Positions 45,886 through 54,431 of a stretch of 64,000 nucleotides of DNA are shown piece by piece. The stretch is from Rouxiella badensis (GTDB lineage Bacteria; Pseudomonadota; Gammaproteobacteria; Enterobacterales; Enterobacteriaceae). The notes under the pieces are model-generated. The model did no database searches and was not told the DNA's origin. It saw nothing but the letters and a program-made list of their open reading frames with translations. Location: positions 1 through 64,000 of the forward strand of contig NZ_MRWE01000015.1 of NCBI RefSeq assembly GCF_002093665.1, read 5' to 3'. Position numbers and translations under genes: made by a program. Each line of letters opens with the position of its first letter. The first letter of the stretch is position 1.

Positions 45886-47226
45886 TTACTCCGCACGCAG
45901 CGGCTTACCGGCAGTTTCTTTGAGATATAAGGTACTAATCAGGGTCAGCATCGCGGTGATAATAACCATGTAGCTCGGGATGCTGGCGATACCGGTGAGG
46001 CCGATGAGCCAGGTCATCAGCAGCGGCGCAGAGCCTCCAAAAATCACCGTAGAAAGATTGAAGCCGATGCTGTAGGCGCTGTAGCGCACGTTAGTTGGGA
46101 ACATTTCGGCAAGCGTGGCCTGAATGACCGCCGCATGACCGGCGAAGGCAAAGGCCAGCAGAATCGCGGCCATACAGGCCAGCGGCATCATGCCCAGCGT
46201 CAGCAGCCAAAAGCACGGATAAGCCAGCAGGGCCATCGCTATCGCCGAGGCAATCAGCAGTGGCTTACGGCCAAGACGGTCGGAGAGCCAGGCCATCATC
46301 GGGATAGCGCCGATAATGGTCAGCAGGCCACAGGCGGTGACCATCAGGCTCTGTATCTGAGCGAAATGCATCACCTTGTTGAGATAGGTCGGCATATAAA
46401 CGAACAGCACGTAGTAGCCGGGTCCGTTGACGGCCGGTAAGGTCACCGCCAACGCGATAGCCTTGAGATGACGTTTAGAGGTCAGCACTTCGCGGATTGG
46501 GTTGCGCACTACCGCTTTATTCTGCTTAACCATCTGAAAATGAGGGGTATCTTGAATGCGAGTGCGGATATAAACGCCGATCAGTGCCATCGGGATAGCC
46601 AACAGGAACGGCACGCGCCATACCCAGTCCCTCATCGCCTGGGCGCCGTAAATATTAATCAGGCCGCTTATTAACAGGCTACCGAACAACAAGGCGATGA
46701 ACGACCCCATCACCAGCGGCGACATGACGACCGCACGGCGGTCATCTTCGGCATATTCCGCCACAAAGGAGCCGGCACCCGAGACTTCTCCTCCTGCCGA
46801 GAAACCCTGTACCACGCGCAGTAAAATCAGCAAGGCAGGCGCTGCCCAGCCGATGCTTTCATAGCTTGGCAACAGGCCGATGGCCGCCGTGGCCAGTGAA
46901 ATCATCAACAGCAGGATGGCGAGTAATTTCTGGCGGCCCATTTTATCGCCCAGGTATCCACAAATTACGCCACCGAAAGGACGAACAACGAAACTGACCG
47001 TAAAGCCCACGTAGGTCAGCATTAGCCCCGCGTCAGAGGTGTTCATGCTGCTGGCGGAAAACACTAGCACCAGCGTACTCACCAGAAGACCGTAAATGCC
47101 GTAGTCATACCACTCAACAAAGGATCCCACGCCGCCCGCCAGTGAAGCACGTTTGACGATATTGTTTTTTGCCGAGTCTCTCGCCGGCAAAGCGTAATCC
47201 ATCGATGCAACCTGAGATTTATTCAT
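45886..47226 (-). CDS. MFS transporter, metabolite:H+ symporter family
   Basis: An importer of 446 residues with twelve helices, of the MHS family (ProP, KgtP, ShiA, CitA). The signatures are GGVGSFVEWYDYGIYG at helix 1, VRPFGGVICGYLGDKMGRQKLL, and RVVQGFSAGGEVSGAGSFVAEYA in the third/fourth helix region. Its position second in the hydantoinase cluster makes it the likely uptake system for the organic acid or cyclic amide degraded by the downstream genes. The upstream gap to the rraA-like gene is 72 bp. Confidence 0.92.
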   Translation of the reverse strand: MNKSQVASMDYALPARDSAKNNIVKRASLAGGVGSFVEWYDYGIYGLLVSTLVLVFSASSMNTSDAGLMLTYVGFTVSFVVRPFGGVICGYLGDKMGRQKLLAILLLMISLATAAIGLLPSYESIGWAAPALLILLRVVQGFSAGGEVSGAGSFVAEYAEDDRRAVVMSPLVMGSFIALLFGSLLISGLINIYGAQAMRDWVWRVPFLLAIPMALIGVYIRTRIQDTPHFQMVKQNKAVVRNPIREVLTSKRHLKAIALAVTLPAVNGPGYYVLFVYMPTYLNKVMHFAQIQSLMVTACGLLTIIGAIPMMAWLSDRLGRKPLLIASAIAMALLAYPCFWLLTLGMMPLACMAAILLAFAFAGHAAVIQATLAEMFPTNVRYSAYSIGFNLSTVIFGGSAPLLMTWLIGLTGIASIPSYMVIITAMLTLISTLYLKETAGKPLRAE

Positions 47227-47298
47227 TGTTCTGCCCTGCTAAAGTAGTGATGAAATCCGGCCCAAAACGGTGGCTGGGCCGGTCTTGTGCGCTGTGAT

Positions 47299-47931
47299 TT
47301 AGCGGTATTGTCCGGTGACTTCTGCGGTCATCTCGGCTTCACGTTTTGCCACTTCCTTGACTTTCTCCAGGACGTCCTCTGCTCTCCAGAAAGGAATAAT
47401 GATGATGCCGTCGTCGTCGGCAACGACGATGTCGCCCGCACAGCAAACCACGCCGCCGATGGCAACCGGTTCGCCTATCACGCCCGGACCATTCTTGTAA
47501 GGCCCTGCAGGACTCGTGCCACGTGAGTAGGTTGGGAAATCAGTTGATTCAATAATTTTTTTGTCGCGCACTGCACCGTCGATAACCTGACCGCGTGCTC
47601 CGGCGTGTTGAAAGCGCTGGGTCAACTGCTCGCCCACCAGAGCACGGTCGATGTGCCCCATGCCGTTGATCATCATCACGTCGCCCTCTTCGATGTAGTC
47701 GAGAGCAATGATCACCGCCGCGTTATCGCCCGCCGTAACCTGTACCGGAAATGCAAAACCGGTAAAGGCGGTGTGATTGGTCAGGGGAATAATCCCTGCG
47801 TCACACATACTCAGGCGTTCCATGGCGTCGCCGATATTGGCAACAGGAAAAGCGGCGAAAGCATCGAGCCACTCTTTTGAGGGACGTTTCCAGCGTGGAG
47901 CAATACGAACTTCTGCTGTTTCTAATGCCAT
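47299..47931 (-). CDS. RraA-like aldolase/decarboxylase
   Basis: A 210-residue protein of the RraA/HMG-aldolase family (4-hydroxy-4-methyl-2-oxoglutarate aldolase or oxaloacetate decarboxylase), which acts through a metal-bound enolate. The ATG at 47931 is preferred over an upstream start five codons earlier. It shows FPVANIGDAMERL, AGDNAAVIIALDYIEEGDVMMINGMG, GARGQVIDGAVRD and CCAGDIVVADDDGIIIIP, which hold the family's active-site Arg/Asp and loop. In this catabolic operon an aldolase role is more likely than the RNase E inhibitor role of true RraA. It is the first gene after the promoter. Confidence 0.88.
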   Translation of the reverse strand: MALETAEVRIAPRWKRPSKEWLDAFAAFPVANIGDAMERLSMCDAGIIPLTNHTAFTGFAFPVQVTAGDNAAVIIALDYIEEGDVMMINGMGHIDRALVGEQLTQRFQHAGARGQVIDGAVRDKKIIESTDFPTYSRGTSPAGPYKNGPGVIGEPVAIGGVVCCAGDIVVADDDGIIIIPFWRAEDVLEKVKEVAKREAEMTAEVTGQYR

Positions 47932-47970
47932 TTTCTCAGACCTCAACGTAGGGAATAAAAATGAAAAGCA

Positions 47971-47986
47971 ATTCTCGAATGAGAAT
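47971..47986. promoter_or_regulatory. Inverted-repeat operator candidate at the catabolic operon promoter
   Basis: ATTCTC-GAAT-GAGAAT lies immediately downstream of the promoter -10 element and about 40 bp before the first gene, where a repressor would block initiation. The TetR-type protein encoded in the operon is the likely ligand. Confidence 0.5.
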
Positions 47987-48016
47987 GTTTTATCATTTTA
48001 AAAATTAAATGTTCAA
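47987..48016 (-). promoter_or_regulatory. Sigma-70 promoter of the catabolic operon
   Basis: On the minus strand TTGAAC and TAAAAC are separated by 18 bp (or ATAAAA by 17 bp), directly abutting the inverted repeat. The position fits transcription of the rraA-like gene and those behind it. Confidence 0.5.
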
Positions 48017-48437
48017 CGTTTTTTTTCTGAACCAAAGGGTCAGGAAGGGCTATTTAAGAGGCTAAAAAACACAAAACAAGAGAATTAAAATTAATTATAA
48101 AATTGATTAAAATCATTAAGTTAACTTATTATACAAGCATGATATTTGTGATGAAGATAACATTATTAAGTCAAATATCAGCAGCCATTCAATTTTCTTA
48201 TGGCTAGATAAGAATTGGCATGAAATAAATCATTGTTTTGGTGCAAAATAACCAATGAATATCAGCATCCGCACTGTGCAAGTGCAGAATAAATTTGAGG
48301 GGTAAAATAATCCCTTATAACAGGGGATAAGCAATTTTATATTTTGTGGTGCGGCGCACAGAATTGGTGCGCCGTGAGAATGAGCCTGTCTGGCTTTGAT
48401 AGGGGGATTTTTTGCAGTAACAGGGAAATCGTAAAAT
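48017..48437. other. AT-rich intergenic region
   Basis: About 420 bp without a gene. The centre (48060-48260) is very AT-rich. It separates the end of the DUF2235 gene from the promoter of the catabolic operon. No terminator or coding remnant was recognised. Confidence 0.4.
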
Positions 48438-49982
48438 CTATCTGCGGCTAACCGTCAGTTTTACGCTGCCGCGATTATTGCCGTACGCCTGCCAGGCATC
48501 GTTGGCAAAAGCATACAAGTAGCCGCTGGCCTTCGGTGTGAAGACTTGCCTTTCACCTATCTGGAACACCTCGTGGGGCAAAAAGTCATTTTTATGCTTC
48601 GGGGTCGCGTCCGGCAGATAATCGTTGGCGACCATGCCCGTCAGCACAAACCAGCCAATACGTTCTTCGCGCTTGGTGAGCCAGAAATCGGCCTGATAGT
48701 TGCCGGTCATCTTGCTGTAGAGCAGCTCAAATTTGCCCAACAGTGACGACAAAGCCTGCGGAATTTTGCCGAAATGGAATTTACCGTCGCGAGTGCCTTT
48801 CGGCCCGCAGTTAATATGACCGTCGAGCCACTCACCCGTGGCATGAAACTCGTACGTCACGCCCGCCTGCAAATAAAACCCGGTAAAATTCCAGAATTCA
48901 TGTGCGAAAACCTCAACGCCGATTGATTGCTCTTTCTTCAGCGCTTGCCCCTGCCAATAGTCACGCTGAGTCAAAGGTGGGTTGCGATGCCTGTCGAGCG
49001 CAGACTGATGCAACGAGGGGTTCTCGTCGCTGAAAAAAGGCACGTTGCGCGGGCGGGTCTTGAGATCTTTGAATACTCCAATCGCGGAATCATGCTGCTG
49101 GTCGAGAGAGTCGGGAACTATCTGAGCGAGTGAAGCCTCCCTAAACCTCAGCCCTTCGGCTTCGGCCTGCTCTATCATCCAGCGCAATGCGCCATCGGAT
49201 AATCCATGCTGCACGTAGCCTCCGCCCACGTCCGCATGCACGCCGGGGAACCAAATCTGCTTAACGTCCCGCGTTGGATCAACGCCGGTCCACAGCGTGG
49301 GCATAAAAGTTTGCCGCTTTTCATCGATGGAGATGGCGTGACGCGCCGTTTTAACCATCGGACTCAGGCTGGTATCGTGGAATTTATAGCGCGAGCTGCC
49401 GTTTAGTAGACTCAGAAACGCCACGTCTTCCGGGATCCCTAATGCCCCAACCGTGTCCCATACGCCAATAAAGTTTATCGGTACGGTGTGGCTACAGGAC
49501 TGGCCGGGCGTGACGTAGTGAAAGGCGCGCTCTTCACTGGCGATGACCGTTTTTTGCGCACGGTAGCAGTTAAAAACATCCTGAACCGCTGACCAGGTTT
49601 CCTTCTCACTTAGCGGATGCGAGCGCAGGTCGAGCAGCCCACAGTGTGAAATCATGCCACCAAGGCTACGCACGGTAAAGGCCCCACGGCTGAAGCCAAA
49701 CAGCCAGATGGTGGCACCAACCTGGTAATTTTTGGCCAGCCAGCAGTAGGCACTCATGATGTTTTTATCCAACCCGTCACCGACGATGCCGTCAATAATG
49801 CGACGTATTGCGCCCCCTTTGGTGCCGACGCCGGGATGATAGTAAGCCCGCTGCTCAAGCCCCTCTTTATCGGTTTTTTCGAGCGCGTTACGCATTTTAA
49901 CCACGTTAGTGGGAACAGATATACCGCCGTCGGTTTGCTCGGGAGTATTCCAGGTACCGTCACAGAAAATAATCAGATGCAT
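48438..49982 (-). CDS. DUF2235 alpha/beta hydrolase with C-terminal LecA-like domain
   Basis: A 514-residue protein. The start is the ATG at 49982 with GAGGTG upstream. The N-terminal 340 residues are a DUF2235 hydrolase: LIIFCDGTWNTPEQ, YYHPGVGTKGG and the nucleophile motif GFSRGA with Ser98, then FIGVWDTVGALGIP and WFPGVHADVGGGY. This is the fold of Tle1-type phospholipases. The last 110 residues resemble the PA-IL (LecA) galactose lectin: a GEWLDG and CGPKGTRDG strand, then NDAWQAYGNNRG, where Asp495, Asn502 and Asn503 match the calcium-ligand spacing of LecA. No signal peptide, VgrG or immunity gene is adjacent. Confidence 0.85.
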   Translation of the reverse strand: MHLIIFCDGTWNTPEQTDGGISVPTNVVKMRNALEKTDKEGLEQRAYYHPGVGTKGGAIRRIIDGIVGDGLDKNIMSAYCWLAKNYQVGATIWLFGFSRGAFTVRSLGGMISHCGLLDLRSHPLSEKETWSAVQDVFNCYRAQKTVIASEERAFHYVTPGQSCSHTVPINFIGVWDTVGALGIPEDVAFLSLLNGSSRYKFHDTSLSPMVKTARHAISIDEKRQTFMPTLWTGVDPTRDVKQIWFPGVHADVGGGYVQHGLSDGALRWMIEQAEAEGLRFREASLAQIVPDSLDQQHDSAIGVFKDLKTRPRNVPFFSDENPSLHQSALDRHRNPPLTQRDYWQGQALKKEQSIGVEVFAHEFWNFTGFYLQAGVTYEFHATGEWLDGHINCGPKGTRDGKFHFGKIPQALSSLLGKFELLYSKMTGNYQADFWLTKREERIGWFVLTGMVANDYLPDATPKHKNDFLPHEVFQIGERQVFTPKASGYLYAFANDAWQAYGNNRGSVKLTVSRR

Positions 49983-50099
49983 AAAGGTTTTCACCTCATC
50001 CCTTTTGACTTAGAAACCATAGGAAACCAGTTTAAACCTAGCCTGTTACCTTCAGGGTGCAAAGTCTTAATCGACATATAAAAATGATTCAATTCAGGA

Positions 50100-50296
50100 A
50101 TTCAGCAGTTTGTCTGTTTGGGGGATCGCGTGCGGATGATGATCGAGGTTTTGAGTCAGGGGAATTTGATGCTTAAGATGCCTGTTACCCAGGTAAAAGC
50201 CGGATGGACAGCGGATAGCGACGTCATGCTGTCGTGGCAACCGCACAACGTTTAGGCATTAAAGGTGATGGCACACTGATTATGCTTAAACGCTAG
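50100..50296 (+). pseudogene. Remnant resembling an ABC ATPase TOBE-domain tail
   Basis: Frame 50100-50255 reads LGDRVRMMIEVLSQGNLML, then GWTADSDVMLSWQPHNV before a stop. This resembles the C-terminal TOBE domain of iron- or polyamine-type ABC ATPases. A second frame continues past it to a TAG at 50294 with RLGIKGDGTLIMLKR, a plausible end of the same protein after a frameshift. No start codon with a ribosome site and no ATPase core are present, so it is read as a decayed fragment in the space between the DUF2235 and mntS genes. Confidence 0.4.
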
Positions 50297-50334
50297 CTCC
50301 CTTAAGGCGTTAGCGTTAATCAGTCTCACTATGT

Positions 50335-50475
50335 TCAGTCAGCTTTCTTCGGCTTATCGTTGTCCTGCTGATGGCGTTTTTCCGCTAGCCAATCCTGAAT
50401 CATCTGCAGTAAGAAGAGCCGTAAACGCAACGGTGAACGGTCATACACTTTCCAAAAACTCAGACTCTGTTCCAT
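50335..50475 (-). CDS. mntS: MntS small manganese-homeostasis protein
   Basis: A 46-residue protein starting MEQSLSFWKVYDRSPLRLRL and continuing with LLQMIQDWLAEK and a charged, lysine-rich tail. It reads as a homologue of E. coli MntS (42 residues), which raises free manganese by inhibiting the MntP exporter. CAGGAG precedes the ATG. It is divergent from mntR, as in E. coli, and an MntR-type palindrome lies in the shared region 50 bp upstream. That operator supports repression by manganese-bound MntR. A longer in-frame start at 50553 would run through the operator and is rejected. Confidence 0.85.
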   Translation of the reverse strand: MEQSLSFWKVYDRSPLRLRLFLLQMIQDWLAEKRHQQDNDKPKKAD

Positions 50476-50525
50476 GAAAGACTCCTGCTTGATAACCACG
50501 TACTGAAGAAGGTTTATTGTACAGG

Positions 50526-50541
50526 TATAGCACAGGCTATA
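50526..50541. promoter_or_regulatory. MntR box in the mntS promoter
   Basis: TATAGC-acag-GCTATA is a perfect palindrome around a 4-bp centre. It matches the core of the enterobacterial MntR box (ATAGCAAAGGCTAT) and lies between mntS and mntR. Confidence 0.8.
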
Positions 50542-50675
50542 TTTGTTAGCCATAGCAAAGTCAGCAAAAATTGGTGGTTGGAGATACTTGGTTTACAATG
50601 CCTCCCATTGTCGCGAGGTATGTGGCTTCTGGAAGTGAAGTAAAAAGCCATTGAGCAAGAAAAAAGGCGGGCGTT

Positions 50676-51125
50676 GTGAAAAATAAGAAAGTAGGTCCAT
50701 TGCTGGATGTGGAAGATCACGCTCAGGGCTTTTTACAGGTGCGCGAGGCGCATCGTCGGGAACTCATGGATGACTATGTCGAGCTTATCTCTGATTTGAT
50801 TCAGGAATTTGGTGAAGCAAGGCAAGTCGATTTGGCCGCACGTTTGGGGGTTTCTCAGCCCACGGTGGCAAAGACCCTGAAAAGGTTGGCGAGCGCGGGA
50901 TTGGTGCGCCAGTTGCCTTATCGCGGCACGTTTTTAACCCCTGAAGGTGAGAAGCTGGCGGCGGAAAACCGTGAACGCCATAACGTGGTTGAGGCCTTCT
51001 TTATTGCATTGGGCATAAGCCCTGAAACGGCGCGGCTGGACTCCGAAGGCGTAGAGCATCACGTCAGTGATGAAACGCTGGACGTGTTCCGTCGTTTTAC
51101 GGAACAGAAAAACGCCGGGAAATAA
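50676..51125 (+). CDS. mntR: Manganese-responsive regulator MntR
   Basis: A 149-residue DtxR-family repressor. The start is a GTG. The N-terminal winged helix includes [22 protein letters not shown], and the recognition helix is [24 protein letters not shown]. The dimerisation and metal site follow, with [14 protein letters not shown] and [14 protein letters not shown] carrying the Glu and His ligands. It is almost the same as E. coli MntR in these segments. In the presence of Mn2+ it represses mntS and mntH and activates mntP. It is closed by a strong terminator. Confidence 0.95.
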   Translation: MKNKKVGPLLDVEDHAQGFLQVREAHRRELMDDYVELISDLIQEFGEARQVDLAARLGVSQPTVAKTLKRLASAGLVRQLPYRGTFLTPEGEKLAAENRERHNVVEAFFIALGISPETARLDSEGVEHHVSDETLDVFRRFTEQKNAGK

Positions 51126-51137
51126 TCCCCCTCCGCT

Positions 51138-51175
51138 AAAAAGTCAGGAAGACTTGTCATTTTTCCTGACTTTTT
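51138..51175 (+). terminator. Rho-independent terminator after mntR
   Basis: AAAAAGTCAGGAA pairs with TTCCTGACTTTTT around a 12-nt loop, ending in a T run, 12 bp after the mntR stop. It separates mntR from ampC. Confidence 0.85.
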
Positions 51176-51308
51176 ACTGATATTTCTGCTTCCCCCATCA
51201 CGGTTCATAAATAGTTTGCCCCATTATCGTTTCTTTTCATTTAACTCGTGCAAAAATAGCCCCCCTCTACGCCTGACCCCACTCTTTGTTAATAAGGATT
51301 TAAACGAG

Positions 51309-52451
51309 ATGACGTTCAAGCCTATCGCTATCGCATTTTTGAGCCTTTCCTTTATCACCTCCGCTCAGGCTGCATCCTCCGAGCAGGATAAAATCGACTC
51401 GATAATCAAGCCGTTAATGGCCCAATATCAGATACCGGGTATGGCCATTGCCGTGAGCATCAACGGTAAAAATACATTCTACAACTATGGCGTTGCGTCC
51501 AAAGAGACGCACAAGGCGGTGAGCCAGAACACGATTTTTGAAATCGGTTCACTGAGCAAAACCTTTACCGCGACGTTGGCCAACTGGGCCGCACAGCAGG
51601 GCAAAATTTCCTACTCTGACGCCGCCAGCCACTATATCCCTGAGTTGCAAGGCACCGCGTTTGACAAAATAACGTTGCTAAATCTGGCCACGCACACCTC
51701 TGGCCTGCCGCTATTCGAGCCAGACCACGTGAAAAACAACGCTCAGCTTATGGCCTGGTTTAAGCAGTGGAAACCTGCCCAACCGGCGGGCACCCAGCGC
51801 ATCTATTCGAATATGGGGATTGGATTGCTGGGCATGATAGCGGCCAAGAGCCTTAATCAACCGTTTACCGACATCATGCAAAATCGTATGTTGCCCGCGT
51901 TGGGTATGCACAATAGTTATGTGCAGGTTCCGCCCGATAAAATGGGTGAATATGCTCAGGGCTATAACAAACAGAATCAGCCGGTGCGCGTCAATCCTGG
52001 GGTATTGGACGCCGAGGCCTACGGCATAAAGTCCAGCTCGGCGGACCTGATTCGTTACCTGAACATAAATCTACGAACTCAACCCATTGACGCCAAATGG
52101 CAGACAGCGGTAGACGCGACGCATCGCGGTTACTATCAGGTCGGGCAGTTTACGCAGGATATGATGTGGGAAAACTACGCCTATCCGTCAGCGCTGAAAA
52201 CCCTGTTAGACAACAACGGCTCGCAGATTATTTCCCAGCCCCAGCCGACTCAGGCCATCAACCCGCCGCAGCCCCCGTTGGAGCAGGCCATCTACAACAA
52301 GACCGGCTCTACCGGCGGATTTTCGACCTACGCCCTGTTTGTGCCTATCAAAAAGATGGCAATCATTGTGCTAGCGAATAAGTCTTACCCTAACGAGGCA
52401 AGGGTTAAGGCGGCATACGAGGTTATGAAGGCCGTCGATCCGGACTTTTAA
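51309..52451 (+). CDS. ampC: Class C (AmpC-type) serine beta-lactamase
   Basis: A periplasmic cephalosporinase of 380 residues. The ATG at 51309 is chosen because a 21-residue signal peptide ending in SAQA follows it directly. The active-site elements are all present: SLSK with nucleophile Ser81 (precursor numbering), YSN in the middle, and KTGSTGGF near the C-terminus. Length and motifs are those of enterobacterial chromosomal AmpC. No divergent ampR gene is present (mntR and its terminator occupy the upstream side), so induction by cell-wall fragments is not expected from this locus. Expression level cannot be judged. Confidence 0.95.
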   Translation: MTFKPIAIAFLSLSFITSAQAASSEQDKIDSIIKPLMAQYQIPGMAIAVSINGKNTFYNYGVASKETHKAVSQNTIFEIGSLSKTFTATLANWAAQQGKISYSDAASHYIPELQGTAFDKITLLNLATHTSGLPLFEPDHVKNNAQLMAWFKQWKPAQPAGTQRIYSNMGIGLLGMIAAKSLNQPFTDIMQNRMLPALGMHNSYVQVPPDKMGEYAQGYNKQNQPVRVNPGVLDAEAYGIKSSSADLIRYLNINLRTQPIDAKWQTAVDATHRGYYQVGQFTQDMMWENYAYPSALKTLLDNNGSQIISQPQPTQAINPPQPPLEQAIYNKTGSTGGFSTYALFVPIKKMAIIVLANKSYPNEARVKAAYEVMKAVDPDF

Positions 52452-52539
52452 TTATTGAATATGTGTTTTTAATTCAAAACATAATGATTTAAGTCAAAGG
52501 CGCGCGTTTTGCGCGTCGGGAAGGAAAATAGCCTTTGTA

Positions 52540-52570
52540 CAGAGGGTTTCCACTAGTAGGGAACCCTCTG
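52540..52570. terminator. Hairpin between convergent ampC and dld
   Basis: CAGAGGGTT and AACCCTCTG pair around a 13-nt loop between the two gene ends. There is no pronounced T run; a bidirectional terminator is likely. Confidence 0.5.
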
Positions 52571-52607
52571 CATTCAAGGCTTTCAACCGCCTGGCTCAAG
52601 CCTCAAC

Positions 52608-54302
52608 CTAGCGCCAATATTTTTTCCTGCTGGTCTTGCCTATCCCTGGATTGTAACTGTTGGTCGGGTCAAGCTCGCGCATGTGCTGCTCGTATTCACC
52701 GGAGGCAGAGTACAAATGCCCGACGTTGTGTTCAGCGGGATATTTCGCACCGCGCCGGTCAAGATACTCCAGCACCTCATGCTTGAAAGTCACCGGGTCT
52801 ACGCCAGGCTTGAGGATGTAGTCCTGATGGTTTACGAAGCAGAAAAAGTGCCCACAGCAGGAGTCTTCCAGCACCTGCGCCTGAAGATGTGCGGGTAACA
52901 CAATTCGCCACTGGTCATCGTTACGGCGCAGCGCTACGTCAAACGCCATCAGCCGCTGGTTGGTGTCGATGCCCATATAGTCGCAGTACGAAACCGTACA
53001 GCCGCCAACGCCGAAGCGAACCAGGAAGGCGTCTTTTTCTTCACGCGAGTCGCAGGCAAAAAATTGCCCCGATTTCCCTGCGAAAAACGAGGTCAGCATA
53101 AGCTGCAGTTCAGGCGCGTGGCGAGCCTCGGTTTTTATCATCAGATGATGCTCAAACTGGTCTCGATAGTCGAGGATGCGTTTCGACACGCGCTTCGGCG
53201 TCAGGTTATTTACCCCTTGCAGCACTTTATCGACCAGATTAAGCGGTAAGAAACCGGCCTTTTTCACCCGCAGGTCCCATTTAGCCTTCCCGGCCATTAA
53301 AGACGGTAAAGCCTCTGGCCCCAAACGATCGATTGCCCAATAAACATGCTTGGAGTAACGCACCGTCAGATCAAACGCGTTGCGGTGGATATATTCCGCC
53401 TGCTGAGGCAGTTCTTGCAGATTTTGCAGCAAATAACGGCGTAGCCCGACAAGCTCTTGCTCATCGTTGGTGCCAATATAGAAAGTCTGCGTGCGGTCGC
53501 CTTTATCGAAGGTCGAAAGCCGAACCGCAAACACCGCTACCTTTCCCGCGCTGCCCGAACTGTCGTGCAGGTATTGCGCGTTGCCGTTAAAGCGCGTCGG
53601 GCTATTGGCATCGACGTCACGGATAACCTCAGCATAATCGTCGGCCCAGATTTTCCCTTCCCAGTCCGGCGCGGTGCCGGTGGTGTAATCCTGATTTTCG
53701 AGACGCGCAATCATCTCTTCTGGCGTATTGCCCAGAAATACGCCCAGATGATTGACCAGAGAAAGGCTACCGTCGTTGTTAATCTGCGCGAAAAGGGATT
53801 TTTCAGTAAACGCCGGGCCGCGCCGAATGAGCGAACCGCCAGAATTATTGCAAACGCCGCCAATCACCGAGGCGCCAATGCATGAAGAGCCAATCACGGA
53901 GTGCGGCTCTTTATGGTGCGGTAACAGCGCCTTTTCCAGCTCGGTCAGCGTGCTTCCGGGGAAAGCAATAACCTGTTGCGCGTTATCAATGATCTGCACA
54001 CCTTTTATACGCCGCGTGCTGACAATAACGACGTCACGATCGTAATTATTGCCGTCTGGGGTTGAACCGCCGGTCACACCGGTGTTGGATGCCTGCATCA
54101 ATATAATTTTGTCAGCGGCGACGCATAGCTTCAGTACCTGCCAAAGTTGCAGCAGGGAGTCAGGAATGGCTACGGCAAGCGCCTGTCCCTGACCGACGCG
54201 AAACCCCTTGGTATAATAGGCTTTATCATTTTCACTGGTCAGTAACTGGTCGCCGGTCAAAATCTGCTGCAACTGAGGAATAATTGCTACACCCTTCTCC
54301 AT
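52608..54302 (-). CDS. dld: Quinone-dependent D-lactate dehydrogenase
   Basis: A peripheral membrane flavoenzyme that oxidises D-lactate to pyruvate and feeds electrons to the quinone pool. The 564 residues from the ATG at 54302 compare with 571 in E. coli Dld. The FAD-binding PCMH domain includes ILMQASNTGVTGGSTPDGN, VIAFPGSTLTELEKALLPH and SVIGSSCIGASVIGGVCNNSGGSL. The membrane-binding central and cap domains follow with KHVYWAIDRLGPEALP and FFACDSREEKDAFLVRFGVG. A start 16 codons upstream is possible but adds a region not present in the family. Confidence 0.93.
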   Translation of the reverse strand: MEKGVAIIPQLQQILTGDQLLTSENDKAYYTKGFRVGQGQALAVAIPDSLLQLWQVLKLCVAADKIILMQASNTGVTGGSTPDGNNYDRDVVIVSTRRIKGVQIIDNAQQVIAFPGSTLTELEKALLPHHKEPHSVIGSSCIGASVIGGVCNNSGGSLIRRGPAFTEKSLFAQINNDGSLSLVNHLGVFLGNTPEEMIARLENQDYTTGTAPDWEGKIWADDYAEVIRDVDANSPTRFNGNAQYLHDSSGSAGKVAVFAVRLSTFDKGDRTQTFYIGTNDEQELVGLRRYLLQNLQELPQQAEYIHRNAFDLTVRYSKHVYWAIDRLGPEALPSLMAGKAKWDLRVKKAGFLPLNLVDKVLQGVNNLTPKRVSKRILDYRDQFEHHLMIKTEARHAPELQLMLTSFFAGKSGQFFACDSREEKDAFLVRFGVGGCTVSYCDYMGIDTNQRLMAFDVALRRNDDQWRIVLPAHLQAQVLEDSCCGHFFCFVNHQDYILKPGVDPVTFKHEVLEYLDRRGAKYPAEHNVGHLYSASGEYEQHMRELDPTNSYNPGIGKTSRKKYWR

Positions 54303-54431
54303 CTGCCTTTCTCCCTTGGCCGCGCGCGTGAACGGCGGCTGACGATTCAATAAAATATTCTGATTTTTTAGTGGTTATAAAACTGCCCGAGTACAGTGGC
54401 AGAATAGGAGTATCAAAAAACTTTCTCTAAT

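Noticed and set aside
50476-50553. 26-codon upstream extension of mntS
   Set aside because: It runs through the MntR operator and lacks a ribosome site; CAGGAG precedes the inner ATG.
51216-51308. 31-codon upstream extension of ampC
   Set aside because: It would bury the signal peptide in the middle of the protein; the ATG at 51309 places the signal peptide at the N-terminus.
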